A stretch of 6,009 nt of DNA. Source: Candidatus Aminicenantota bacterium (GTDB lineage Bacteria; Acidobacteriota; Aminicenantia; Aminicenantales; Saccharicenantaceae). The notes beneath the pieces are model-generated. The model searched no databases, had not been told where the DNA came from, and saw nothing but the letters and a program-made list of their open reading frames with translations. The stretch is taken from the NCBI GenBank assembly GCA_011048485.1, contig DSDX01000298.1, forward strand, positions 1-6,009, given 5' to 3'. Below are positions 1 to 5,899 of the stretch, piece by piece. The first letter of the stretch is position 1; each line of letters begins with the position of its first letter. The position numbers and the translations under genes were made by a program.

Positions 1-1449
1 CTTGAGCGTGGCCAGACGGTTGGCCCGCCGGAAGGCCCAGGCCGCGGAATCCAGGCGGAATTGGTGCTGGGCGCAGATCTCGAAGCCCGGCGGCAGCTCG
101 GTCGTCCCGGCGAAGATGGGGATCCGGGCGCTCATGGCCGGGTTGTCGAAGCTGAACCAGCAGATGGCCCCGACCGCGGGCGGCAGCCAGCCCCTGACCT
201 GGAGGACGGTGGCATAGGCGCATCCGGAGATGGGGATAGTCCTCTGCATCCGGATCGTATCGGGCTTCAGCGCGTTGACGAGGCTGACCACGTCCCGGGG
301 CATCCAGGCGCTGGCGATCGGGCTCTTGACCATCTGGGGCTCGGCCTGTTCCGCGGCGGGCGGCTGTTCGCCCCGGCGGCGGAACTGGGGACGGGGGACC
401 ATCAGGTTCCGGGTCATGTCGAGGTCGGTCCCCTCGTAAGGATCCCGGTAGATGGCCAGGATGTCCCGGACCGAGAGCTTTGTCTCCGGCTTGACCGAGA
501 ACGGCAGCTCCGGCATGTCCATGCTCAGCTTAAGCGAGGGCGCGAGCGTGCTGAGGACGAATAATTCGCGCGTCGAGAAGGGCTTGCCGCGGCCGCCGCC
601 GTAGGCCTCCCAGAACTTGAAGGGCTTGCCGCTCGCCGGGTCCCACCAGCCCATGTCCTGGGCCACCTGGAAAACGTTCTCGGAGGCCATGTAGCGGTCG
701 GGGTTCTTGAGGTCGATCTCGGGGATGCGGGGGATGTTGGCCGAGATGCCGACATGCTCGTCGGGGATGCGCACGGCCGCCCAGACGGCGCCCTTCTCGA
801 GCGGGCCGGCGCCCATGATCTCGAAGTGCCAGACCTCCTTGCCGTCGGCGATGGTGATGCACTCGCCGAAGTCCCCGTAGCCGTACTGCTTGACCAGCTC
901 GCCGATGAGCTTGATGGCCTCGCGGGCCGTCTTGCAGCGCTCGAGGGCGATCCGCTCGAGCTCCTCGATCATGAACATGCCCTCGTTGTTGACGAGTTCG
1001 CGGCGGCCGCCGATCGTCGTCTCGCCGATGGCCAGGCCGTGCTCGTTGAGGCAGGGATAGGCGGTGTTCAGGAAGCGATAGGTCTCGGCGACCTGGGGGA
1101 TCTCGCCGGTCTGGATGATGCCCCGAAGATCGGCCGGCGTCTCCGTGTGCATCTTGCCGGAGTAGATCTTGGCCATCGACTTGTCCGACCATTTCTGGTG
1201 CGGCACGATATCGACCCATTGGCGGTAGCGCCCGTCGCAGGTATGGCACGTGATGACCGAGCCGTCGACCGTGGCCAGGCGTCCCGCCTGGATCGAGGTG
1301 CAGCTCTCCGGCTCGTCGACCCAGGGTTTGGGCGAGGGACCGTAGCCCTCCTCCGGCTTTTGGGCCGTCCCCAGCGAGATCACGCCCAGCACGACGAATG
1401 CCAGGATGAACGCCCGACAGAATGCTCCGGCAAACCGGGATGTCTTCAT
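1..1449 (-). CDS. Secreted dipeptidase, peptidase family C69 (C-terminus cut by window edge)
   Basis: The frame is open for 483 codons from ATG at 1449 to base 1 with no stop, so the C-terminus lies outside the window. Residues 1-29 form a signal peptide (basic MKTSR start, hydrophobic 13-26, likely cleavage after GTA29). A short stretch 30-49 follows, then Cys50 in the block CTSIQAGRLATVDGS, then CHTCDGRY at 68-75. This is the N-terminal signature of family C69 (PepD-type) dipeptidases, Ntn hydrolases in which that Cys becomes the N-terminal nucleophile after propeptide removal. Further family-like blocks are NEHGLAIGETTIGGRREL (135-152), LERIALERCKTAREAIKLIGEL (164-185), YGYGDFGE (189-196), ADGKEVWHFEIMG (201-213) and the WAAVRIPD/ISANIPRI region (223-242). 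The expected role is hydrolysis of dipeptides outside the cytoplasm. The start is supported by GGAGG five bases upstream. The gene has its own promoter and follows the kinase-like gene by 59 bases. A Pro/Gln/Glu-rich linker lies at 361-372. The family call is firm; the substrate is not known. Confidence 0.9.
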   Translation of the reverse strand, partial: MKTSRFAGAFCRAFILAFVVLGVISLGTAQKPEEGYGPSPKPWVDEPESCTSIQAGRLATVDGSVITCHTCDGRYRQWVDIVPHQKWSDKSMAKIYSGKMHTETPADLRGIIQTGEIPQVAETYRFLNTAYPCLNEHGLAIGETTIGGRRELVNNEGMFMIEELERIALERCKTAREAIKLIGELVKQYGYGDFGECITIADGKEVWHFEIMGAGPLEKGAVWAAVRIPDEHVGISANIPRIPEIDLKNPDRYMASENVFQVAQDMGWWDPASGKPFKFWEAYGGGRGKPFSTRELFVLSTLAPSLKLSMDMPELPFSVKPETKLSVRDILAIYRDPYEGTDLDMTRNLMVPRPQFRRRGEQPPAAEQAEPQMVKSPIASAWMPRDVVSLVNALKPDTIRMQRTIPISGCAYATVLQVRGWLPPAVGAICWFSFDNPAMSARIPIFAGTTELPPGFEICAQHQFRLDSAAWAFRRANRLATLK

Positions 1450-1454
1450 CGTCT

Positions 1455-1459
1455 CCTCC
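1455..1459 (-). promoter_or_regulatory. Shine-Dalgarno site of the C69 dipeptidase gene
   Basis: On the minus strand GGAGG lies five bases before ATG at 1449 (GGAGG-AGACG-ATG). This strong site fixes the start codon of the dipeptidase gene and agrees with the signal peptide beginning at that Met. Confidence 0.85.
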
Positions 1460-1483
1460 GTCACTTGGGATCGTCGGCTTATG

Positions 1484-1512
1484 ACTGTATGATTAGGACG
1501 GCGCCCTGTCAA
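1484..1512 (-). promoter_or_regulatory. Sigma70-type promoter of the C69 dipeptidase gene
   Basis: The minus strand carries TTGACA at 1512-1507 (perfect -35), a 17-base spacer and TACAGT at 1489-1484 (4 of 6 matches to TATAAT). Transcription would start near 1477, giving a leader of about 28 bases that includes the GGAGG site. The -35 box overlaps the TGA stop codon (1511-1509) of the upstream kinase-like gene. The dipeptidase can therefore be transcribed separately, although read-through from the operon is also possible because no terminator is visible between the genes. Box match and spacing are seen directly; activity is inferred. Confidence 0.7.
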
Positions 1513-1516
1513 CAGG
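1505..1516. repeat. Inverted repeat over the -35 box of the dipeptidase promoter
   Basis: CCTGT and ACAGG form a perfect 5-bp inverted repeat around a 2-base centre. It covers the whole TTGACA box and the end of the kinase-like coding region. It could be an operator half-site pair, but a 12-base site is short enough to arise by chance, and no regulator gene is present nearby. Confidence 0.35.
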
Positions 1517-2165
1517 AAAAACGACCGGCGTCCTCCGTCCACAACGCCGCCAAACGGTCGAACATCTCACCGGCCGTCATGGTCGCCGTGACGGGGATGA
1601 CCAGGATCCCGGCTCCCTGTTCGATGAAGTGATCGATCAGCGGGCAGGTCCTGGCCCGATACTCAGCCAGACGCCGCTCGACCGCGCCGGGCGCATCGTC
1701 CGCGCGCCCGGCCCTATCCCCGTCGGGATCGAGCCTCATTCTCGCCCGGACGACCGTCTCGTCCGCGTCCAGCTCGACGACCGCTTCGACGGCGATAATC
1801 CCCGCCAGGCCCTCGGCCTGATCTCGATGGCGAGGCAGACCGTTGAGGACGAGCAGGTCCCTTTCAGCCACGGCCCTTTCCTTCAGGAAAGCTTCGAGGA
1901 TCTTGATCACCATAGGCCGATCGCGGTCCTCGAACAGGGCCCCGGTGGCCAGGGAGTCGCGGATGTCGGCCACTTCCTCGGCCGTCAGGTCCGGCCAGGT
2001 CCCCGGGTCGGCGGCGATCGACCGGAGGTTGGCCCCGAAATCGAAATGGACGCACCTGCGACCATAGAGGCCGCGCCGCTCGAGCTCGGAGCCGAGGGGG
2101 GACTTGCCGGAACCCGTCGGTCCGACCAGCAGGAGCGACCGCCAGGGCTTGACCGGGATGATCAT
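1509..2165 (-). CDS. Adenylate-kinase-like P-loop nucleoside monophosphate kinase family protein, divergent
   Basis: The product is 218 residues, close to bacterial adenylate kinase. In order it shows a P-loop GPTGSGKS (15-22), an NMP-site block HFDFGANLR (40-48), ATGALFEDRD (73-82) matching the segment before the core helix, LNGLPRHRDQAE (107-118) in place of the family's LDGFPRTxxQAE, and GRADDAPGAVERRLAEY (153-169) followed by TCPLIDHF (173-180). That last block matches the RxDD...RL..Y..T.PLI pattern of adenylate kinases. There is no long LID domain. Arg48, Arg112, Arg154 and Arg165 line up with conserved substrate-binding Arg. The two conserved Asp of E. coli Adk near the metal and phosphates (TGD and LDG) are Ala45 and Asn108 here. 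ATG at 2165 is chosen because it overlaps the antiporter stop as ATGA, pointing to translational coupling; no good Shine-Dalgarno site precedes it. The protein is probably cytoplasmic. It may phosphorylate a nucleotide or only bind one. Fold family is confident; substrate and activity are not. Confidence 0.8.
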   Translation of the reverse strand: MIIPVKPWRSLLLVGPTGSGKSPLGSELERRGLYGRRCVHFDFGANLRSIAADPGTWPDLTAEEVADIRDSLATGALFEDRDRPMVIKILEAFLKERAVAERDLLVLNGLPRHRDQAEGLAGIIAVEAVVELDADETVVRARMRLDPDGDRAGRADDAPGAVERRLAEYRARTCPLIDHFIEQGAGILVIPVTATMTAGEMFDRLAALWTEDAGRFSC

Positions 2166-4174
2166 CCGGGCTTGCCGCCGTCGGCCACGTCCGTCTGCCC
2201 CGATGCGAGGTAACGGAAGGCCCGGTCCATGTCCCGGTGGTTGGCCACGAGCACGAGCGTGTCCTGGGCCCTGACCTCGAAGGCCGCTCCCGGGCTCGAG
2301 AACGACTCCTCGCCCCGAACGACGGCGATGACGGTCGCCCCGGTCCGGCCGCGCAGATCGAGGTCGGCCAGGGTTTTGCCTGCGGGCCAGGCTCCTTGTC
2401 CGACGAAGTAGGTCTCCGCCGTCCCCGCCGTCAGCAGATCGGCGATCCTCTCGCCCACCGGCCTGATGGCCGCGCAGGCCCCGCGCAGCATGCCGTAGCA
2501 CTCGCCCCGGACGACCTTGATCTGGGCCTCGATGACGTTGCGCGGGATATGATATCTGTCGAGTACCCGGGCGAAGATCTCGATCGAGGTCTCGAACTCC
2601 TCGGGGATGACCTCGTCGGCCCCGAGGGCGAGGACCTCGTCGATGTCGGCCGCGAACCGGATCCGGGCGATGACGTAGGCGGCCGGATTGATGGCCTTGG
2701 CGGTTTTCACGCCCCGCCGGGTCATCAGGGGGTCCGAAATGGCGAAAACAATGGCCTTGGCCTTGCCGATGCCGGCCTCCCCGAGGATGGTCCGGCTCGA
2801 GACGTCCCCGAAGATGATGGGCTTGCCCTCGGCGGCGGCCGCGCGGACGGTCACGGGATTGAGCTCGATGATGACGAACGGGATGCCTGTCTCCTCGAGG
2901 ACGCTGGCCAAGTTCTTCCCGTTAAGCCCGTACCCGGCGATGATGACGTGCCCTTCGGTCTTGAGGCGCCGGTCTCCATCGTCCCTCAGGCCTCTCGGCT
3001 TCCAACCCAGCCTGCGGGCGCCTCGTTCGGCCAGGGCCGGCGAGGCCTGGATGAGGAACGGCGTCGCCAGGATGGTCAGGAACGATGAGGCGATGAAAGC
3101 CTGGAAGATGTCGCCCTCGAGAAAGCCGTTGGCCCGGCCGACACCGGCCAGGACGAACGAGAATTCCCCGATTTGGGCCAAGGCCAGCCCGGTCATGACG
3201 CCGATCCGGGGCCCGTAGCCCAGCACTTTGGCCGTCAGGAAAACGACGATCCCCTTGATGAGGATGACTCCCGCGACGAGGCCCAGGACGGTCGGGAGGA
3301 ACCGGGTCACGGTGACGACGTTGAGCAACATGCCTACGGAGATGAAAAAGATGCTGTTGAAGACATCCTTGAACGGCAGGATGTCGGACACGACCTGGTG
3401 GCTGTACTCCGACTCGGCCAAAAGCACCCCGGCCAGGAAGGCGCCCAGGGCCAGCGACAGCCCGAGCGAGGAGGTCAGCAGGGCCATGCCCAGGCAGAGG
3501 AAGAGCGTGGCGATCAGGAAGACCTCCCGGATGCGCGTCTTGACGACAAGGTTGAGGAGGGAGGGCATGAGGAAGCGGGCCGAAACGAAGACTGCGGCGA
3601 CGGCCGCCGTGCTGAGCGCGAACCGGGCGGCGATGGCCCCGGGCGACACGGCGCCGGCCTTGGCCAGGAGGGGGACGAGGGCGATCATGGGCACGATGGC
3701 GACATCTTGAAAGATCAGGATGCCCAGCGAGATCCGGCCCTGGGGCGAATCGGTCTCGTTGCGGTCGGCCAGGATCTTCAGGACGACGGCCGTGCTGCTC
3801 AGGGAGACGAGGAAGCCGTAGAAAAGGGCCTCTCGGAAGCCGATCTTCAGGAAACCCATGAGCAACGCGACGCAGGCGCCCGTCGTGAGCCCGATCTGGA
3901 GTCCTCCGCCTGTCCAGAAGCATCTCTGGATCCTCTTCAGCCTGGCCGGCTCGAATTCGAGCCCGATGGTGAAGAGGAGCATGACGACCCCGATCTCGGC
4001 CAGGGTTCGAACAGTCTCGCTGTTCCTGACCAGCGACAGGGCTCCGGGGCCGATGAGAACGCCCGTCAGCAGGAAGCCGACGACCGCAGGCAGCCTGAGC
4101 TTGTGGAAGAGATAGGTGATGAGGACGGAGGCCGCCAAGACGACGACCAACTCCCGCAGGATGTGGGTTTCCAT
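2162..4174 (-). CDS. CPA2-family monovalent cation:proton antiporter with RCK (TrkA-N/TrkA-C) domains, KefB/YbaL-like
   Basis: This 670-residue protein has about 12-13 hydrophobic segments over residues 8-377, then a cytoplasmic nucleotide-binding module. Membrane-domain marks include LPAVVGFLLTGVLIGPG (28-44), GVVMLLFTIGLEF (62-74), SLSSTAVVLKIL (124-135), FQDVAIVP (155-162, with the Gln-Asp pair typical of KefC-type transporters) and AQIGEFSFVLAGVG (333-346). The RCK/TrkA-N domain starts at GHVIIAGYGLNGKN (408-421), a GxGxxG dinucleotide fold, with Glu437 at the end of the second strand. It continues through GDVSSRTILGEAGI (456-469), NPAAYVIARIRF (496-507) and GADEVIPEEFETSIEIFARVL (518-538). 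A TrkA-C-like domain occupies about 575-655. The family exchanges K+ or Na+ for H+ across the inner membrane, with the RCK domain gating by nucleotide or redox state. The gene begins one base after the sulfatase stop; a GGAGG lies about 15 bases upstream, so reinitiation is likely. It overlaps the next gene by ATGA. Ion choice cannot be read from the sequence. Confidence 0.93.
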   Translation of the reverse strand: METHILRELVVVLAASVLITYLFHKLRLPAVVGFLLTGVLIGPGALSLVRNSETVRTLAEIGVVMLLFTIGLEFEPARLKRIQRCFWTGGGLQIGLTTGACVALLMGFLKIGFREALFYGFLVSLSSTAVVLKILADRNETDSPQGRISLGILIFQDVAIVPMIALVPLLAKAGAVSPGAIAARFALSTAAVAAVFVSARFLMPSLLNLVVKTRIREVFLIATLFLCLGMALLTSSLGLSLALGAFLAGVLLAESEYSHQVVSDILPFKDVFNSIFFISVGMLLNVVTVTRFLPTVLGLVAGVILIKGIVVFLTAKVLGYGPRIGVMTGLALAQIGEFSFVLAGVGRANGFLEGDIFQAFIASSFLTILATPFLIQASPALAERGARRLGWKPRGLRDDGDRRLKTEGHVIIAGYGLNGKNLASVLEETGIPFVIIELNPVTVRAAAAEGKPIIFGDVSSRTILGEAGIGKAKAIVFAISDPLMTRRGVKTAKAINPAAYVIARIRFAADIDEVLALGADEVIPEEFETSIEIFARVLDRYHIPRNVIEAQIKVVRGECYGMLRGACAAIRPVGERIADLLTAGTAETYFVGQGAWPAGKTLADLDLRGRTGATVIAVVRGEESFSSPGAAFEVRAQDTLVLVANHRDMDRAFRYLASGQTDVADGGKPG

Positions 4175-4175
4175 C

Positions 4176-5720
4176 CTATCGGGCCGTGTCCTCCTCGGCG
4201 AGCCGGCGGGCCAGTTCGTCGGAGTCGCGATAGAAGGCCTGGAGCCGTCTCAGCTCGGCCTCGAGGGCGCGCCGGACGCCAGCGTAGGCCGGGTCCCCGT
4301 AAACGTTCCGGAGCTCGAGCGGGTCCTTCTCGAGGTCGTAGAGCTCCCAGGCGTCGATGTCATGGTAGAAATGGATGAGCTTGTGACGGCGGGTCCGGAC
4401 GCCGTAATGGCGCTTGGCCATGTGGACGGCGGGGTACTCGTAGTAGTGGTAATAGACGGATTCCGGCCAGCCCCCGGGGCGGCGACCCTCGAGCAGGGGC
4501 CGGAACGACCTCCCCTGCATCTCGCCCGGTTTCCCTAGGCCGGCGACATCGAGGAAGGTCGGGGCGAAATCAAGGTTGGAGACCATGTCCTCGTTGATCG
4601 ACCCCGGCCGGACGCGCCCAGGCCAGCGTATGACCAGGGGCATGCGCAAGGCTTCCTCGTACATGAAGCGCTTGTCGAACCAGCCGTGCTCGCCGAGGAA
4701 GAAGCCTTGGTCCGACGTATAGACGACGAGAGTGTCGTCGGCCAGCCCGGTCGCGTCCAGGACGTCGAGGACTCGGTCGACGCTCTCGTCCACGGCCGCG
4801 ATCGAGCCCAGATAGTCCTGGAGGTAGCGCCGGTACTTCCAGCGGACGAGGGCCTCGCCATCGAGCGCGGCCCGCTCAAAGTCCGCCCGCTTGGGGCCGT
4901 AGGCCTTCTCCCAGGCGTCCCTCTGGGCCTCGTCCATCCTGGCCGGCGGCGGGCCGAGTTTGAGGTCGGAGTCGAGGGTCATGTGGTCCCGGATGGTCAT
5001 CTCCTGCTCGAAGGCGGCCCCCGAGCGCGTCTCGTAGTCGTCGAAGAGCGTCGGCGGCTCCGGGAACTCCACGCCGTCATAGAGATGAAGGTGCCGTTCG
5101 GCCGGCTGCCAGTTGCGATGGGGGGCCTTGTGATGGAGCATGAGCAGGAAGGGTTTCCCCCCGCCTCGCCGGGCCTCGAGGAAGTCCGAGGCCATGTCGG
5201 TCAGGATATCGGTCACATAGCCGTTGTGCCGCGCCCTGGTCCCCATCTCGATGAGATCGGGATTGTAATAGTCCCCCTGGCCGGGCAGGATCGTCCAGCG
5301 GTCGAATCCGGTCGGGTCGCTCTTGAGGTGCCATTTCCCGAGCAACGCCGTCTCGTAGCCCGCCTCCCGGAGGATCTTAGGGAAGGTCATCTGGGTCCCG
5401 TCGAAGGCCACCGCGTTGTCCCGGACGCCGTTCAAATGGCTGTGCTTCCCGGTCAAGATGACGGCCCGGCTGGGCGCGCAGATGCCGTTGGTGCAGAAGC
5501 AGCTGTCGAAACGGACGCCCTCGCGGGCGATCCTGTCGATCCCGGGCGTGCGGTTGAGCCGGCTCCCGTAGCATCCGATCGCCTGGGAGGCGTGGTCGTC
5601 GGCCATGATGAAAACGATATTGGGGCGCCTGCCCTTTCGCGGCCAGGAGGATCCACAACCGATGACCGGGAGGGCCAGGGAGGCCAGGCCCGCGGTCCTG
5701 ACGAACTCGCGTCGTTTCAT
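4176..5720 (-). CDS. S1-family sulfatase, predicted Tat-exported lipoprotein
   Basis: The product is 514 residues. The N-terminus MKRREFVRTAGLASLALPVIGC has a twin-arginine start (R3 R4 E F) followed by a lipobox VIGC with Cys22, so it is probably exported folded by Tat and lipid-anchored. PNIVFIMADDHAS (33-45) supplies the metal ligands Asp41 and Asp42. CAPSR (81-85) is the canonical C-x-P-S-R motif whose Cys is converted to formylglycine, followed by TGKH (90-93). GKWHLK (128-133), HHKAPH (196-201) and TSDQGFFLGEHGWFDKRF (335-352; Asp337, Gln338, Lys350) complete the S1 active site. The C-terminal block GVRTRRHKLIHFYHDIDAWE and ELYDLEKDPLE resembles the group containing N-acetylglucosamine-6-sulfatase and mucin/heparan-type sulfatases; that assignment is tentative. 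ATG at 5720 is preferred because GGAG lies six bases upstream and the signal sequence starts there. It is the first gene of the operon, ending one base before the antiporter. No sulfatase-maturing enzyme is in the window. All key residues are intact. Confidence 0.95.
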   Translation of the reverse strand: MKRREFVRTAGLASLALPVIGCGSSWPRKGRRPNIVFIMADDHASQAIGCYGSRLNRTPGIDRIAREGVRFDSCFCTNGICAPSRAVILTGKHSHLNGVRDNAVAFDGTQMTFPKILREAGYETALLGKWHLKSDPTGFDRWTILPGQGDYYNPDLIEMGTRARHNGYVTDILTDMASDFLEARRGGGKPFLLMLHHKAPHRNWQPAERHLHLYDGVEFPEPPTLFDDYETRSGAAFEQEMTIRDHMTLDSDLKLGPPPARMDEAQRDAWEKAYGPKRADFERAALDGEALVRWKYRRYLQDYLGSIAAVDESVDRVLDVLDATGLADDTLVVYTSDQGFFLGEHGWFDKRFMYEEALRMPLVIRWPGRVRPGSINEDMVSNLDFAPTFLDVAGLGKPGEMQGRSFRPLLEGRRPGGWPESVYYHYYEYPAVHMAKRHYGVRTRRHKLIHFYHDIDAWELYDLEKDPLELRNVYGDPAYAGVRRALEAELRRLQAFYRDSDELARRLAEEDTAR

Positions 5721-5726
5721 GGGCGG

Positions 5727-5730
5727 CTCC
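5727..5730 (-). promoter_or_regulatory. Shine-Dalgarno site of the sulfatase gene
   Basis: GGAG on the minus strand, six bases before ATG at 5720, decides this start over the upstream in-frame ATG at 5783. The upstream ATG would lie ahead of the predicted promoter and would bury the Tat signal. The predicted transcription start falls at or next to this site, so the leader is very short. Confidence 0.7.
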
Positions 5731-5736
5731 GACTGC

Positions 5737-5765
5737 CTTATAACACGGGCGGCGAGGACGGTCAA
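5737..5765 (-). promoter_or_regulatory. Sigma70-type promoter of the sulfatase-antiporter-kinase operon
   Basis: The minus strand reads TTGACC at 5765-5760 (5 of 6 matches to consensus), a 17-base spacer, and TATAAG at 5742-5737 (5 of 6). The start of transcription would fall near 5730, about 10 bases before the sulfatase ATG. This is the best promoter match in the window and is well placed to drive all three tightly packed genes. Function is inferred from match and spacing. Confidence 0.7.
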
Positions 5766-5770
5766 CGTCC
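5756..5770. repeat. Operator-like inverted repeat over the sulfatase -35 box
   Basis: GGACG (5756-5760) and CGTCC (5766-5770) are inverted around GTCAA, so the -35 hexamer sits across the repeat. A protein bound here would block the operon promoter. It is a short site and no cognate regulator gene is visible. Confidence 0.35.
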
Positions 5771-5783
5771 GTCCTACCCCCAC

Positions 5784-5812
5784 GGGTGAGGATCACGGCC
5801 CGGATCTCACCC
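5784..5812. repeat. 7-bp inverted repeat in the divergent intergenic region
   Basis: GGGTGAG (5784-5790) pairs with CTCACCC (5806-5812) around a 15-base loop, which itself contains two GATC copies (5791-5794 and 5803-5806). It lies upstream of the sulfatase promoter and beside the larger folded element. There is no U-tract after the stem on either strand, so it does not look like an intrinsic terminator. Confidence 0.5.
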
Positions 5813-5814
5813 CC

Positions 5815-5859
5815 CTAAACCCCCGGAGCGGGGATTGCGCCGCAAGGGGACGGGTTTAG
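5815..5859. repeat. Nested inverted-repeat element, possible three-way junction
   Basis: The outer arms CTAAACCC (5815-5822) and GGGTTTAG (5852-5859) are perfect 8-bp complements. Inside them lie two further inverted repeats: CCCCG-GAG-CGGGG (5821-5833, sharing two bases with the outer arm) and TTGCG-C-CGCAA (5835-5845). Together they can fold into a closing stem with two inner hairpins on either strand. The size and compact nested form resemble REP-like or other dispersed intergenic elements, or a structured leader. No open reading frame of note lies inside. The pairing is seen directly; the class is not known. Confidence 0.55.
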
Positions 5860-5862
5860 ACT
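5835..5862 (+). promoter_or_regulatory. Weak candidate promoter for the plus-strand gene
   Basis: TTGCGC (5835-5840), a 16-base spacer and TAGACT (5857-5862, 4 of 6 matches to TATAAT) form a weak sigma70-like pair. Transcription would begin near 5869, placing the 16-bp palindrome at the very 5' end of the mRNA. The match is poor and overlaps the nested repeat, so this is only a suggestion. No better pair was found upstream of 5910. Confidence 0.2.
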
Positions 5863-5870
5863 GGGAACCG

Positions 5871-5886
5871 GCCGCCCGCGGGCGGC
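5871..5886. repeat. Perfect 16-bp GC palindrome upstream of the plus-strand gene
   Basis: GCCGCCCGCGGGCGGC is its own reverse complement. It ends 13 bases before the Shine-Dalgarno site of the gene at 5910. It could be a leader hairpin or a protein-binding site. No T-run follows in the plus direction, so it is not a standard terminator. Confidence 0.5.
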
Positions 5887-5899
5887 GAATCTAAGCTAT

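Noticed and set aside
754..1632. Plus-strand open frame (292 codons) opposite the C69 dipeptidase
   Set aside because: It lies antisense to clear C69 family motifs, runs across the dipeptidase promoter, and its composition is typical of a shadow frame.
2166..2501. Upstream extension of the kinase-like frame to an ATG at 2501
   Set aside because: The extra 112 codons lie inside the antiporter's TrkA-C region and read as low-complexity Arg/Gly. The P-loop begins soon after the ATG at 2165, as expected for the family.
3173..4378. Long plus-strand open frame (401 codons) opposite the antiporter and sulfatase
   Set aside because: It is the antisense of well-supported genes in GC-rich DNA. Its translation is Asp/Gly/Arg/Gln-rich with no domain, and no ribosome-binding site stands out.
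5721..5783. Upstream start of the sulfatase at 5783
   Set aside because: The added residues would precede a complete Tat/lipobox signal and would start upstream of the predicted promoter. The Shine-Dalgarno site favours 5720.
4686..5789. Plus-strand open frame (367 codons) opposite the sulfatase
   Set aside because: It is the mirror of a gene with all S1 sulfatase active-site motifs, and its translation has no recognisable features.
5811..5824. Telomere-like CCCTAAACCC and possible G-quadruplex on the minus strand
   Set aside because: There is one unit rather than a tandem array. Only about three G-runs fall within usual loop lengths, so a stable three-tier quadruplex is not supported.
5784..5886. 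Intrinsic terminator in the divergent region
   Set aside because: The stems are GC-rich but none is followed by a T-run on either strand, and both flanking genes point away from the region.
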